Shown here: positions 17,864-26,377 of the stretch, in pieces
Layout: every line of letters starts with the position of its first letter
Numbering within the stretch: the stretch's first letter is position 1
NCBI RefSeq assembly: GCF_039537585.1
Contig: NZ_BAABAU010000001.1
Span: forward strand, 930,001-994,000
Direction: 5' to 3'
Length of the DNA: 64,000 bases
Origin: Frondihabitans peucedani
Lineage (GTDB): Bacteria; Actinomycetota; Actinomycetes; Actinomycetales; Microbacteriaceae
Translations under genes and position numbers: made by a program
The notes under the pieces: model-generated
The model's input: only the letters and a program-made list of their open reading frames with translations
What the model was told of the DNA's origin: nothing
The model's database searches: none

Positions 17864-18583
17864 CTAGCCCGGGCGGCCCGGCACGTCGCCGACGATCGCG
17901 AGACCGCTGCCGCGGAACCGTCGCCGCTCGGCCGTGAGGGCCTCGATCAGCCGCTCGTTCGTGCCGTGGATGTGCCGCTCGACGAGGGCTGCGGCCGCGT
18001 CGGCGTCGCGCCTCGCGATGGCGTCGACGATGGCGAGGTGGTCGTCCCACGCGGCCTGACGCGCCTCGGGGGTCCGCACCTCGAGCCAGCGGGTCCGTTC
18101 GAGGCGGGTGAGCGCATCCTGCACCGTCTGCGTCATCACGGCGTTGCCCGACAGGCGGGTCAGCTCGGCGTGGAAGTTGGTCCCGGCGCGCACGACGCGC
18201 GCCTCGCTGTCGCGGCCCGGCCCCTCGTCGGCCTCCAGCAGCGCCCGGAGCGCCGCGACGTCCGCGGGAGCGGCACGCTCGACGGCGTACCGCACGGCCG
18301 CCGACTCGACGGCGGCGCGCATCTCCGAGATGGCGTGGACCTCCCCGAGGTCGATCGGGCTGACGATCCAGCCGCGGCCCTCCCGGGCGACGAGGCCCTC
18401 CGCCTCCAGCCTCATGAGCGCGGCTCGCGCCGGGGTGCGCGACGCCCCGTACGCGGTCTCGAGGCCGCGCTCGCTCAGCCGCTCCCCGGGGGAGGTCTCG
18501 AGGCTCAGGATCGCCGCCCGCAGGCTCGCGTACACCTGGTGCGTCTGCGACGGCGCAGGATCCATTCGCGTCTCCGGACTCAT
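17864..18583 (-). CDS. GntR-family transcriptional regulator with FCD ligand domain
   Basis: The 239-residue regulator has an N-terminal winged helix ([26 protein letters not shown] through [22 protein letters not shown], residues about 15-75). An all-helical FCD domain of the FadR subfamily follows, with conserved Asp/His positions near [18 protein letters not shown] and the final [26 protein letters not shown]. The ATG at 18583 has TACCAT six bases upstream, an arrangement identical over 15 bases to the start of the M20 peptidase gene. FCD ligands are usually small carboxylates or sugar acids. The neighbouring glucodextranase gene points to a carbohydrate role, but no operator was recognised. 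Confidence 0.88.
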   Translation of the reverse strand: MSPETRMDPAPSQTHQVYASLRAAILSLETSPGERLSERGLETAYGASRTPARAALMRLEAEGLVAREGRGWIVSPIDLGEVHAISEMRAAVESAAVRYAVERAAPADVAALRALLEADEGPGRDSEARVVRAGTNFHAELTRLSGNAVMTQTVQDALTRLERTRWLEVRTPEARQAAWDDHLAIVDAIARRDADAAAALVERHIHGTNERLIEALTAERRRFRGSGLAIVGDVPGRPG

Positions 18584-18630
18584 GCCCGAATGGTATGCCA
18601 CCTCGGGGTGCCGAAGCGCTGGCCCTCCCC

Positions 18631-21600
18631 CTACGGGAGCGGCACCCCCTGCAGCACCACCGGGCCCGCCGTGTAGTCGAGCTCGTCGGCCTGGGCGACG
18701 CCCGCCGGGGTCAGGGTGTCGAGCACCTTCGGCACACTGCCCGGATCGGCGGAGCAGAGCGCTGACGCCGGGGCACCGTCGGCGCAGACGCCGAAGGAGT
18801 ACGCGCCGGGGGTCTGGCTGAAGGCGCGGGTCTGGTCGATGCCGTGCGTGCCGTCCTGGCCGGTCAGCGCCACGGTGAAGGCCCAGCCCGCGCCGGGCGT
18901 CCCGCCGAGCGCCGCCTTGTCGACGCTGAAGGTGATGTACCTCGTCACCGAGTTCGCGCTCGACGTCACCGTGCCGAGCGACGCGCCGGACGCGCTGGCG
19001 AAGGTCCCGGCTGTGAAGCCGTTGACCTCGATCCGGCTCGACCAGGCGTCGTCCGGGCTCACGGAGTAGTTCATGCCCGGGTAGGCGGCCGCCGTCGAGG
19101 TGGGAGCACCCCCGGGCGTGTGCACGTACAGGTCGACCAGCTGCGCGCCGTTCGTCGAGCCGAAGGTGCCGGTGAGGTCGGCCGTCTGCACCCGGAAGGT
19201 GACGGTCGACCCGGTGTCGTAGACCTGGAACTGCCGGAGGTCGAACGCTCCCGAGTGGAAGTCGGAGGCGGTCGGGTAGGCGTAGTTCCCCGGGCCGGAG
19301 TCGTCGCCGGCCGGGTCGGCCTGGCTGAAGAGCAGCGTGCCCGCGACCTGGTCGTTGATGAGGGCGCGGGTCAGCTGCGCGGTGGCCCCGGCCTTCGTCG
19401 TCGCCGAGACGACGAGCTGGTTGCCGCCGGGCAGCGAGGTCACCTGGACGCTCCAGGTGCCGGACGCCGAGGCGGTGGTGGTCGCCGTGGACGCGGCCGA
19501 GTCGCCGTCGGTGGCGATGTCGGAGACGTCCACCGTCGATCCTGCGGCCGCCGTCCCCGTCACGGTGACCTTCCCGCCCGTCGCCGAACCGACGACGGCG
19601 CCCTCCGCCGGAGACGTGATCGTCAGAGTTGTCGCGCCCTGCGTGCGCGTCACGTACCGGTTCCGCACCTCGAGCGGCTGCTCGATCGAGCGGCCGGCGC
19701 CGAGGTCGGCGGTGAGGCGCACCTGCGAGGCGGAGCCCCAGCTGAGCGGCGAGGCGCTGCCGTCCGCCTCGCCGTTCACGAAGCCGATCGACGCCGTGGC
19801 CGGATCGGTCCCGAAGGGCGACGCGGCGACGTCCGGGTGGTCCCAGACCTGCTCGGGGACGAGCCCCGGGCCGGAGTTCTGACGGTTGAGCGTCGCGAGC
19901 TGCGCCGTCGCGCTTCTCAGCTGACCGGTCGCGAGGTACTGCTGCGCCCGCTCCACTCCGAGCACCGGCCACGGGTGCCCCGTGCCGACGTTCCCGTTCG
20001 TCCAGGGAGCCCCGGTCGTCGTGCAGGTCGAGTCGCTCGGCTGGAAGCAGTCGCCGTAGCCGTCGCCGTTGTAGCGGAGCCAGCCCGGCCCGGTCGCGGT
20101 CTGCTTCATCAGGGTCGTGTCGGCCACCTTCAGAGAGGCGGCGACGGTCGGGTCGGAGGCCGGCAGGATCCCGAGGCGCACGTACTCCAGGAAGCCCAGG
20201 TCGACGACGTCCCGCTGGTCGAGCGTCGGACCCCCGTTGCCGAGGTTGTAGCTGATCGCCGCGTCCGGATCGCCGGTCTTGGAGAGCCGGATGAAGTACG
20301 GGTCGGCGCTCAGCGAGCCGGTCGTCGTGACACCCCACGCCTTGATGGTGCGCTGGTACTGGTCGGCCGTGGCGAGGTAGAGCCGCTGCGCCGCTGCGTC
20401 GTGGTGCTGCCCGGCGATGGTGCCGGCCGCGACGAGGCCCGCGATCTCGGCCGCGATGGTCGAGGGCGAGTAGCCGGTCTGCTCCTCCCAGCGCTCCACG
20501 CCGAAGCTCGGGCCGTGGCTGACCAGGAAGTCGGCGGCCTTCTTCACGTGCGGCCACAGGGCGTCGTCGCCGCCGAGGCCGGACTGGAGGGCCATCAGGA
20601 TCGGGTAGCTCGACTCGTCGAGCTGGTCGTTGAACGAGTCGGCGGCCTTCGTGCCGTCGAGGTAGGAGTTGCGCGGCTGCGAGCCGTTCGCCTGCTGCGA
20701 CCTCGTCAGGAGGTAGCGGACGGTGTCTCTCGCGGTCGCGGTGTCGCCGTCGGTGTAGAGCGCGGTCCAGGCCTCGAAGAGGTCTCGCGCGAACACCTCG
20801 CCGTAGCCGGCGTGGAACTGGTCGCCCGGGTCGGTCGCCGAGACGCTCTGCCCCCACGGGGCGTCGAGCCCGGCGACGATCGCGCCCGGGAACGTCTTGT
20901 CCTCCGAGGCCTTGACCACGTTGGCGGAGCGGTAGTAGTCGGCGGCGGCGGTCAGCTTCTGGGCGGTCGTCAGGCCGGTGAGCGAGAAGCTCGGGTGCCG
21001 GAGCCGGGAGTCGTAGGCGAGCCACTCGGCGGCATACCGGGCGAGCATGCCGCCGGTCGCGGTCGAGCTCGTCCTCGTCGCGGTCGCGACGGCCTGCGCC
21101 CGGGTCGTGCCGAAGCCGAGGCTCAGCGTCGCGGTCCTGCTCCCCGGCGCGAGGGTCACCTCGGCGGTCTGCTCGACGTTGCCGTCCGTCGCGGTCGCGG
21201 TCGGCGTGGCGAGCCGGTGCGCGGCGTCGAGCTGCGTCAGCCCGTCGCTCGCGGTGCCGACGAAGCCGCTGCTGACAGCACCGAACGGGCGGTCGGCGCT
21301 CAGGGCGAGGTAGCTCGGGACGGCGTACGCGCGGTTCGCCTGACTCGTGGTCTTCGTGTCGAACGAGACGGGGATGCTCGACCCGGTCGAGGTGTCGATC
21401 GTCGCCGTGTCCCCTCCGGCGTTGGTCGTCCCTCCCCCGCCGTTCCCGCCGGCGGTCGCGTCGAGGCGCGCGTAGAGCCGGTACGCCTTCGCGGCCTTCG
21501 TGAGCGGGAAGTAGGCGGTCTTCGCGACCACGCTGTCGCGCGACGGGTCGGCGAAGTAGGTGGTCGTGATCCTGTACGCCTTCGACTTCGCGGTGCTGGT

Positions 21601-21996
21601 GACGGTGCAGGCCATCCCGGTCGCGTCGCTCGCCACCGTGTAGGTCGTGTCGCGGGTCTGCAGGTCGGTGAAGGTCGACCCGTCGGTGACGAGGAACTGC
21701 AGGCTCTTCACGTTCGTCGCGTCGACGGTGGGTGCGTAGACGTCGGAGAGCACGCCGTCGGCGACCGTGAACCAGATCCTGCTGGTGGTGTTGCGGGCCG
21801 TGCCGACGCAGTCCTTCCGCGACAGGCCGTGCGTCGACCCAGTGCCCGGGGCGCCGGCGGCTTCGCCCGTCGGTGCCGGAGCAGGACGCGCAGCAGGGGC
21901 CGCCTGGGCCGGCGTCGACGAGAGGGCGAGGGCTGCCACGACGGCGGCGGAGGTGATGATCGGGACGATTCTGCTTGCTCGGCGCTGAGGCAGCAC
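18631..21996 (-). CDS. Secreted glucodextranase-like GH15 enzyme
   Basis: The 1,121-residue protein matches the multi-domain glucodextranase of Arthrobacter globiformis (1,6-alpha-glucosidase). A signal peptide ends near residue 32 (PAQA). The N domain (about 60-310) is followed by the GH15 alpha/alpha barrel (about 325-760) with acid Glu505 in RWEEQTGYSPST and base Glu715 in VPEQVWD. Then come an Ig-like B domain (about 790-885) and a C-terminal DOMON-like carbohydrate-binding domain (about 890-1121). It would release glucose from dextran or isomalto-oligosaccharides outside the cell. The GTG start has GAGGAG five bases upstream. No SLH or LPXTG anchor is seen, so it is probably free or held by its binding domain. 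Confidence 0.9.
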   Translation of the reverse strand: MLPQRRASRIVPIITSAAVVAALALSSTPAQAAPAARPAPAPTGEAAGAPGTGSTHGLSRKDCVGTARNTTSRIWFTVADGVLSDVYAPTVDATNVKSLQFLVTDGSTFTDLQTRDTTYTVASDATGMACTVTSTAKSKAYRITTTYFADPSRDSVVAKTAYFPLTKAAKAYRLYARLDATAGGNGGGGTTNAGGDTATIDTSTGSSIPVSFDTKTTSQANRAYAVPSYLALSADRPFGAVSSGFVGTASDGLTQLDAAHRLATPTATATDGNVEQTAEVTLAPGSRTATLSLGFGTTRAQAVATATRTSSTATGGMLARYAAEWLAYDSRLRHPSFSLTGLTTAQKLTAAADYYRSANVVKASEDKTFPGAIVAGLDAPWGQSVSATDPGDQFHAGYGEVFARDLFEAWTALYTDGDTATARDTVRYLLTRSQQANGSQPRNSYLDGTKAADSFNDQLDESSYPILMALQSGLGGDDALWPHVKKAADFLVSHGPSFGVERWEEQTGYSPSTIAAEIAGLVAAGTIAGQHHDAAAQRLYLATADQYQRTIKAWGVTTTGSLSADPYFIRLSKTGDPDAAISYNLGNGGPTLDQRDVVDLGFLEYVRLGILPASDPTVAASLKVADTTLMKQTATGPGWLRYNGDGYGDCFQPSDSTCTTTGAPWTNGNVGTGHPWPVLGVERAQQYLATGQLRSATAQLATLNRQNSGPGLVPEQVWDHPDVAASPFGTDPATASIGFVNGEADGSASPLSWGSASQVRLTADLGAGRSIEQPLEVRNRYVTRTQGATTLTITSPAEGAVVGSATGGKVTVTGTAAAGSTVDVSDIATDGDSAASTATTTASASGTWSVQVTSLPGGNQLVVSATTKAGATAQLTRALINDQVAGTLLFSQADPAGDDSGPGNYAYPTASDFHSGAFDLRQFQVYDTGSTVTFRVQTADLTGTFGSTNGAQLVDLYVHTPGGAPTSTAAAYPGMNYSVSPDDAWSSRIEVNGFTAGTFASASGASLGTVTSSANSVTRYITFSVDKAALGGTPGAGWAFTVALTGQDGTHGIDQTRAFSQTPGAYSFGVCADGAPASALCSADPGSVPKVLDTLTPAGVAQADELDYTAGPVVLQGVPLP

Positions 21997-22090
21997 GGTT
22001 CTCCTCGGTGGTTCCGGCGCCCGGATCAGTGGGCGCGCACCCGCCTCTTCGAGGGTGCTGTGGGGAGCCTAAGAGCCGCGGAGCCCGTCG

Positions 22091-22810
22091 TCAACGGGGT
22101 CGCGCCGACGCCAGCACCGAGAGCACGACCTCGGCGGACCGCTCCGCCGCCGCGGGCGCGTTGGAGTCGAACTCGTCGGCTCCGGTCGGACCGGCGAGGT
22201 CGGAGATCCCCCGGATCGACACAAACGGGACGCCGTGCACGTGGCAGGTCTGGGCGATCGCGATCGACTCCATGTCGGTGGCCGTGATCCCCGGGAAGTC
22301 GTGCTCGATGCGCGCGAACTTCCCCGGCGTCATGAACGAGTCGCTCGACGCGAACAGGCCGGAGTGCACCGACCAGGAGGCGCCGGCCCGCGCGGCCCCC
22401 GACAGCGCGCGGGCGTGCAGCGCCGCGTCGCCGACGTAGGAGGCCGGCATCCCGGGGACCTGCCCGATCCGGTAGCCGAAGACACGGGCATCGGCGTCGA
22501 GGTTGACGTACTCCGCACCCACGGCGACGTCGCCGACCCGGAGCCCCGGCCCGAGTCCCCCGGCGGTGCCGGCGCTGATGACGGCCTCCACGCGGCCCCC
22601 GATGAGCTCCGCGCGCAGGATCGCCGACGTCGCCGCGCCGGCCGCGTTCACGAACCCGATGCCGCTCTGCACGAGCAGGATCGACGTGCCGTCGATCACG
22701 ACGTCGCGGTGCAGCGACCCGCCGACCGGGACCGCCTCGTCGATGTCGGAGGCCCGCTCGAGGAACGGAGCGGCCTCCTCCTCCATGGCCACCAGCACGA
22801 TCCGTCTCAT
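22091..22810 (-). CDS. mtnN: 5'-methylthioadenosine/S-adenosylhomocysteine nucleosidase
   Basis: The 239-residue enzyme hydrolyses the glycosidic bond of MTA and SAH in the methionine-recycling and methylation clean-up pathway. Family residues are the catalytic Glu in MEEEAAPF near the N terminus, SAGTAGGLGP (phosphate/ribose loop), ATDMESIAIAQ with the ribose-binding Met-Glu pair, and the catalytic Asp in RGISDLAG. The start is ATG 22810, preceded by CAGGCT and six bases. An upstream in-frame extension to 22876 has no such support. It is convergent with nothing and stands 94 bases from the glucodextranase gene start. Confidence 0.92.
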   Translation of the reverse strand: MRRIVLVAMEEEAAPFLERASDIDEAVPVGGSLHRDVVIDGTSILLVQSGIGFVNAAGAATSAILRAELIGGRVEAVISAGTAGGLGPGLRVGDVAVGAEYVNLDADARVFGYRIGQVPGMPASYVGDAALHARALSGAARAGASWSVHSGLFASSDSFMTPGKFARIEHDFPGITATDMESIAIAQTCHVHGVPFVSIRGISDLAGPTGADEFDSNAPAAAERSAEVVLSVLASARPR

Positions 22811-22897
22811 GCCGCCAGCCTGCCCGATCCTGCGAGCCGAGGTCGCCCGGCGGGCCGGGGGATGCCATAGTGGCACTTCGACGAGAGGAATGACGCC

Positions 22898-22990
22898 GTG
22901 GTTGTTGCCCTGTGGGTCCTGATCGGGATCATCGCGCTGTCCGGCTTCGTGCTGACGGTGTCCGCGTTCGTGGCGCTCGCCAAGCAGTAG
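22898..22990 (+). CDS. 30-residue single-span membrane peptide
   Basis: This very small gene encodes a peptide that starts MVVALWVLIGIIALSGF and ends in AKQ. It is almost entirely one membrane helix with a short basic C terminus. The GTG start has AGAGGA nine bases upstream and a CATAGT hexamer near 22865 as a possible -10. It lies between the nucleosidase gene (divergent) and the MMPL gene (convergent). Small hydrophobic peptides of this kind often modulate membrane complexes. Nothing here tells which one. Confidence 0.45.
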   Translation: MVVALWVLIGIIALSGFVLTVSAFVALAKQ

Positions 22991-23002
22991 CCGGCCCGGC
23001 TG

Positions 23003-25546
23003 CTAGGCGGTCGTCCGCGCGGCGTGCGCGCCGTGGACGTGCTCTGCGGCGCCCTCCGGCTCGTGCCGCTCGAGCTTCGCGCCCTCCACGTCGACGTCGG
23101 GCAGGATGCGGTCGAGCCACTTCGGGAACCACCAGGCCGACGCGCCGAGAAGGTGCATCGCGGCGGGGATCAGCAGCATCCGGACGACGAAGGCGTCGAC
23201 GAGCACGCCGAAGGCCAGGCCGAAGCCGATCGGCCGGATGGTCGAGGACTCCGAGAAGATGAAGCCGGCGAACACGCTCATCATGATGATCGCGGCGGCC
23301 GTCACCACGGGGCGCCCGGCGCGGAGACCGCGCTGCACGGCGATCTTCGCCGGCGCGCCGTGGGCGAAGGCCTCGCGCATCCCCGACACCAGGAAGAGCT
23401 GGTAGTCCATCGCGAGCCCGAACAGCACGCCGACCTCGATGATCGGCAGGAAGCTCAGGATCGGGCCCGGGTCGTGCACGCCGAAGACGGCGTCGAGCCA
23501 GCCCCACTGGTAGATCGCGGTCAGGCCGCCGAACGTCGCCAGGAGCGACAGGACGAAGCCCGCGGTCGCGGTGAGCGGCACGAGGAACGACCGGAACACC
23601 AGGATCAGGATGATCAGCGACAGGCCGACGACGACCACCAGGTAGAGCGGCAGCACCTTGGCGAGGTTCTCGGACACGTCGATCTGCGCGCTGGCGTTGC
23701 CGGCCACGCCGAGGGTCGCCTTCCCGCTCGGCGTCGAGACGCCGGGCAGATCGCGGAGCGCGTGGACGAGGTCCTCGGTGGAGACGCTCGAGGGGCCGCC
23801 GGTCGGGATCACCTGGAAGGCCACGACGGTGCCGTCGGTCGAGGCGCCGATCGGGGCGACGGCGCTGACGTGATCCTGCGCCCGGATCTTCTGCCCGACA
23901 GCGATCTCGACCTCCGTCAGCGAGTCGCCGGACACCTTCTGCGGCAGGTCGGCCACCACCAGGAGCGGGCCGTTCTGACCGGCGCCGAACTTCTTCTCGA
24001 CCGTCTTGAAGGCGAGGTACTGGCTGGAGTCGGTCGCCTCCGAGGCGCCGTCGGGGAGGCCGAGGCGCATCTGCATGGCGGGGAGGGCGATGGTGCCGAG
24101 GACGGCCACGCCGACGACGATCGTGATGATCGCGCGGAGAGTCGACATCGGCTTGTTCGGCACCCGGGTCGACGCCGTGTTGCCGATCGAGCCGCGCTCC
24201 TTCTTCCGCAGGATCCGCATGCCCACGATCGACAGCATCGCCGGCGTGAAGCTGATGGCCACCAGGATCGCGACGGCCACCGCCACGGCTCCGACCGTGC
24301 CCATGAGGCCGAGGAAGGGGATGCCGGTGATGTTGAGCGCGAGGAGCGCCACGATGACGGTGGTGCCGGCGAAGACGACCGCGTTGCCGGAGGTGCCGTT
24401 GGCGAGCCCGATCGACTCGTGGAGGCCCATGCCCTGCTTCAGCTGCGACCGGTGCCGGTTCAGGATGAAGAGCGAGTAGTCGATCCCGACCGCCAGCCCC
24501 AGCATGATGCCGAGGACGGTCGTGACGGAGTTGAACTCGACGAGCCCGGAGAACGCCATGGCTCCGAGGACGCTGGCGCCGAGGCCGACGACGGCGCTCA
24601 GGAGCGGAAGCCCCGCGCCGATGATCGTGCCGAGCATGACGAGCAGGACGATGGCGGCGACGATGAGGCCGATCACCTCGCCGGGGCCGACGATGCTCGG
24701 GACGCCCTGGGCGATGTCGTTCGAGACGTAGACCTTCACGCCCGAGATGCCGGAGTCGTCGGCCGCGTCGACGACCTTCGTCTTGAGGGTCTGGGGCACC
24801 GCGATGGTGGCCTTCTGGAACTGCACGCTGCCGACCGCCGCGCTGCCGTCCTTCGAGACGAAGCGGATGTTCGACGACAGGTCGAGGAGCTTCGAGCCGT
24901 TCTCGAGGGTCGTGCTCTGCGTCTCGAGCTTCTTCGTGTTGGCGTCGATCGTCGCCTGGCCCTGGTCGATCGTCTTCTGCTGGGCGTCGATCTGGGCTTG
25001 CTGAGCCGCGAGCTGCGCCTGCGCCGCGGCGAGCTGACCGGCGGCCTCGGCCTGGGCCTTCGCCGCGTCCAGCTGCGCCTGGCCGGCGTCGAGCTGCTTC
25101 TTTCCGGCGTCGAGCTGCGCCTGCGCCTGCGCGATCTTCGTCTTCGCGTCGGCGATCTGCTTCCGGCCGTCGACGACCTTCTGCTCCTGATCGTCGAGCT
25201 GCTTCTGCGTCGCGAACGGGTCGGTCGTCGCGCGGACGCCCGAGTAGCCGTCGATCCGGTCGAGGAGGTCGGAGACCCCCTTCTCCTGCGCGTCCGTGAA
25301 GGCGTCGCCGGAGGTCGTCGCGAAGACGAGGCTGCCGGAGCCGCCGCTCGCCTTCGGGAACTTGGCGGCGAGCTCGTCGGTCACCTTCTCGGTCGCGGTG
25401 CCCGGGATCGAGATCGACGACGAGACGGGGCCCTTGAAGAGCGAGAAGCCGACTCCGGCGAGGGCGATGATGACCACCCAGGCGATGATGACGGTCCATC
25501 GGCGGCGCGCCGAGAATCGTCCGAGACGGTAGAGGAGACCGGCCAT
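23003..25546 (-). CDS. MMPL/RND-family transporter with a coiled-coil insert
   Basis: The 847-residue protein has two homologous halves of about six membrane segments each and a large extracytoplasmic loop after helix 1. Functional segments include DYSLFILNRHR (the MmpL proton-relay Asp-Tyr pair) and the matching DYQLFLVSGMREA in the second half. Residues about 110-215 form an Ala/Gln/Lys-rich heptad region that should be a long coiled coil projecting outside. This feature is found in YdfJ-type and some mycobacterial MmpL proteins that move lipids or drugs. An AAAGGAA lies 12 bases before the ATG. It is directly downstream of a TetR gene on the same strand, so the pair is probably an autoregulated export operon. 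Confidence 0.9.
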   Translation of the reverse strand: MAGLLYRLGRFSARRRWTVIIAWVVIIALAGVGFSLFKGPVSSSISIPGTATEKVTDELAAKFPKASGGSGSLVFATTSGDAFTDAQEKGVSDLLDRIDGYSGVRATTDPFATQKQLDDQEQKVVDGRKQIADAKTKIAQAQAQLDAGKKQLDAGQAQLDAAKAQAEAAGQLAAAQAQLAAQQAQIDAQQKTIDQGQATIDANTKKLETQSTTLENGSKLLDLSSNIRFVSKDGSAAVGSVQFQKATIAVPQTLKTKVVDAADDSGISGVKVYVSNDIAQGVPSIVGPGEVIGLIVAAIVLLVMLGTIIGAGLPLLSAVVGLGASVLGAMAFSGLVEFNSVTTVLGIMLGLAVGIDYSLFILNRHRSQLKQGMGLHESIGLANGTSGNAVVFAGTTVIVALLALNITGIPFLGLMGTVGAVAVAVAILVAISFTPAMLSIVGMRILRKKERGSIGNTASTRVPNKPMSTLRAIITIVVGVAVLGTIALPAMQMRLGLPDGASEATDSSQYLAFKTVEKKFGAGQNGPLLVVADLPQKVSGDSLTEVEIAVGQKIRAQDHVSAVAPIGASTDGTVVAFQVIPTGGPSSVSTEDLVHALRDLPGVSTPSGKATLGVAGNASAQIDVSENLAKVLPLYLVVVVGLSLIILILVFRSFLVPLTATAGFVLSLLATFGGLTAIYQWGWLDAVFGVHDPGPILSFLPIIEVGVLFGLAMDYQLFLVSGMREAFAHGAPAKIAVQRGLRAGRPVVTAAAIIMMSVFAGFIFSESSTIRPIGFGLAFGVLVDAFVVRMLLIPAAMHLLGASAWWFPKWLDRILPDVDVEGAKLERHEPEGAAEHVHGAHAARTTA

Positions 25547-25651
25547 GAGCTGTGCCCCGTTCCTTTCGTGTGCCTGAGGAGGCGTGTGGAGGGGGTGCGC
25601 CGGTGGACCCCGTGACTGCGGTGGATGGTGCTGGATTCGTGGGTGCTGGGT

Positions 25652-26299
25652 TCAGGGGGCGGCGTCGTAGCCGCTTCGGACGCTGTCGATCAGCCGCGAG
25701 AGGAGGGCCTGCCAGGCGGCACGGCCCTCGTCGTCGAGACGCACGCCCGTCTCGAGGATCCAGTGCCTGGCGATGACGATGACGCCGCTCATGAGGGCAC
25801 CGACCAGGAACGCGATCTCGAGCGAGTCGGCGTCGGGGTGACGGCCCTTCACCTCGGTCTGGAGCCGGTCGGCGGCGCGCGCGAAGGCCTCGTCGCTGAG
25901 CGCCCGGCCTCGGGGGTCGTCGATGTCGTCGGGCTCGCCGAGGATCCTGGCGATCATCGCGATGGCGCCCGGCAGATCGGCCGACCGGAGGCTCTGCGCG
26001 ATCTCGTCGAACATCGACGACCGGCTGCCGTCGCCGAGCGGGGCCGCCGCGACGACGCCCACGAAGTCGTCGATCAGGACCTCGAGCGCGTGGGCGCAGA
26101 GCGAGAGGAGGATCTCGTCGATGGAGGCGAAGTGGTTGAAGACCGTGCGGCGGGCGACGTCCGCGCGCTCGGCGAGCTCCTCGACGCTGAAGGTGCGCCC
26201 GTCGTGCTCGTCGACCAGCTCCTGTGCCGCATCCAGGATCGCCTGGCGGTGCTTCGCCTTGAGGGCGGCGCGGCGGTCGGGGGTCGCGGTCTGGAGCAC
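25652..26299 (-). CDS. TetR-family regulator of the MMPL operon
   Basis: The 215-residue protein has an N-terminal TetR helix-turn-helix (KHRQAILDAAQELVDEHDGRTFSVEELAERADVARRTVFNHF, residues about 16-57, with the T-V-F-N-H-F recognition helix end). A helical ligand domain follows. The GTG start lies six bases after the -10 box TAGTGT, so the message is leaderless. Transcription continues into the MMPL transporter 105 bases downstream. A perfect operator sits in its own promoter, so the protein most likely represses itself and the exporter. Confidence 0.9.
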   Translation of the reverse strand: MLQTATPDRRAALKAKHRQAILDAAQELVDEHDGRTFSVEELAERADVARRTVFNHFASIDEILLSLCAHALEVLIDDFVGVVAAAPLGDGSRSSMFDEIAQSLRSADLPGAIAMIARILGEPDDIDDPRGRALSDEAFARAADRLQTEVKGRHPDADSLEIAFLVGALMSGVIVIARHWILETGVRLDDEGRAAWQALLSRLIDSVRSGYDAAP

Positions 26300-26305
26300 G
26301 TCCTC

Positions 26306-26335
26306 ACACTAGGTGCATCGATGCACCCAGTGCAA
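26306..26335 (-). promoter_or_regulatory. TetR operator filling the spacer of its own promoter
   Basis: Read on the minus strand, TTGCAC (-35, 26330-26335) and TAGTGT (-10, 26306-26311) are separated by exactly 18 bases. A perfect 16-base palindrome, GGTGCATCGATGCACC (26312-26327), occupies almost the whole spacer. The start codon begins six bases after the -10. A repressor on this palindrome would exclude RNA polymerase. The elements are seen directly. The bound protein is inferred to be the adjacent TetR. Confidence 0.78.
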
Positions 26336-26377
26336 AGACGCTCAGCGACATCTCAGCGATCCCGCCGGGTGGCGAGA

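Noticed and set aside
17864-21025. A 1,053-codon frame joining the GntR gene to upstream sequence
   Set aside because: Only the last 239 codons are the regulator. The rest is the wrong frame of the glucodextranase gene.
18844-22287. Long plus-strand frame across the glucodextranase gene
   Set aside because: Low-complexity Arg/Val/Gly shadow with no homology pattern.
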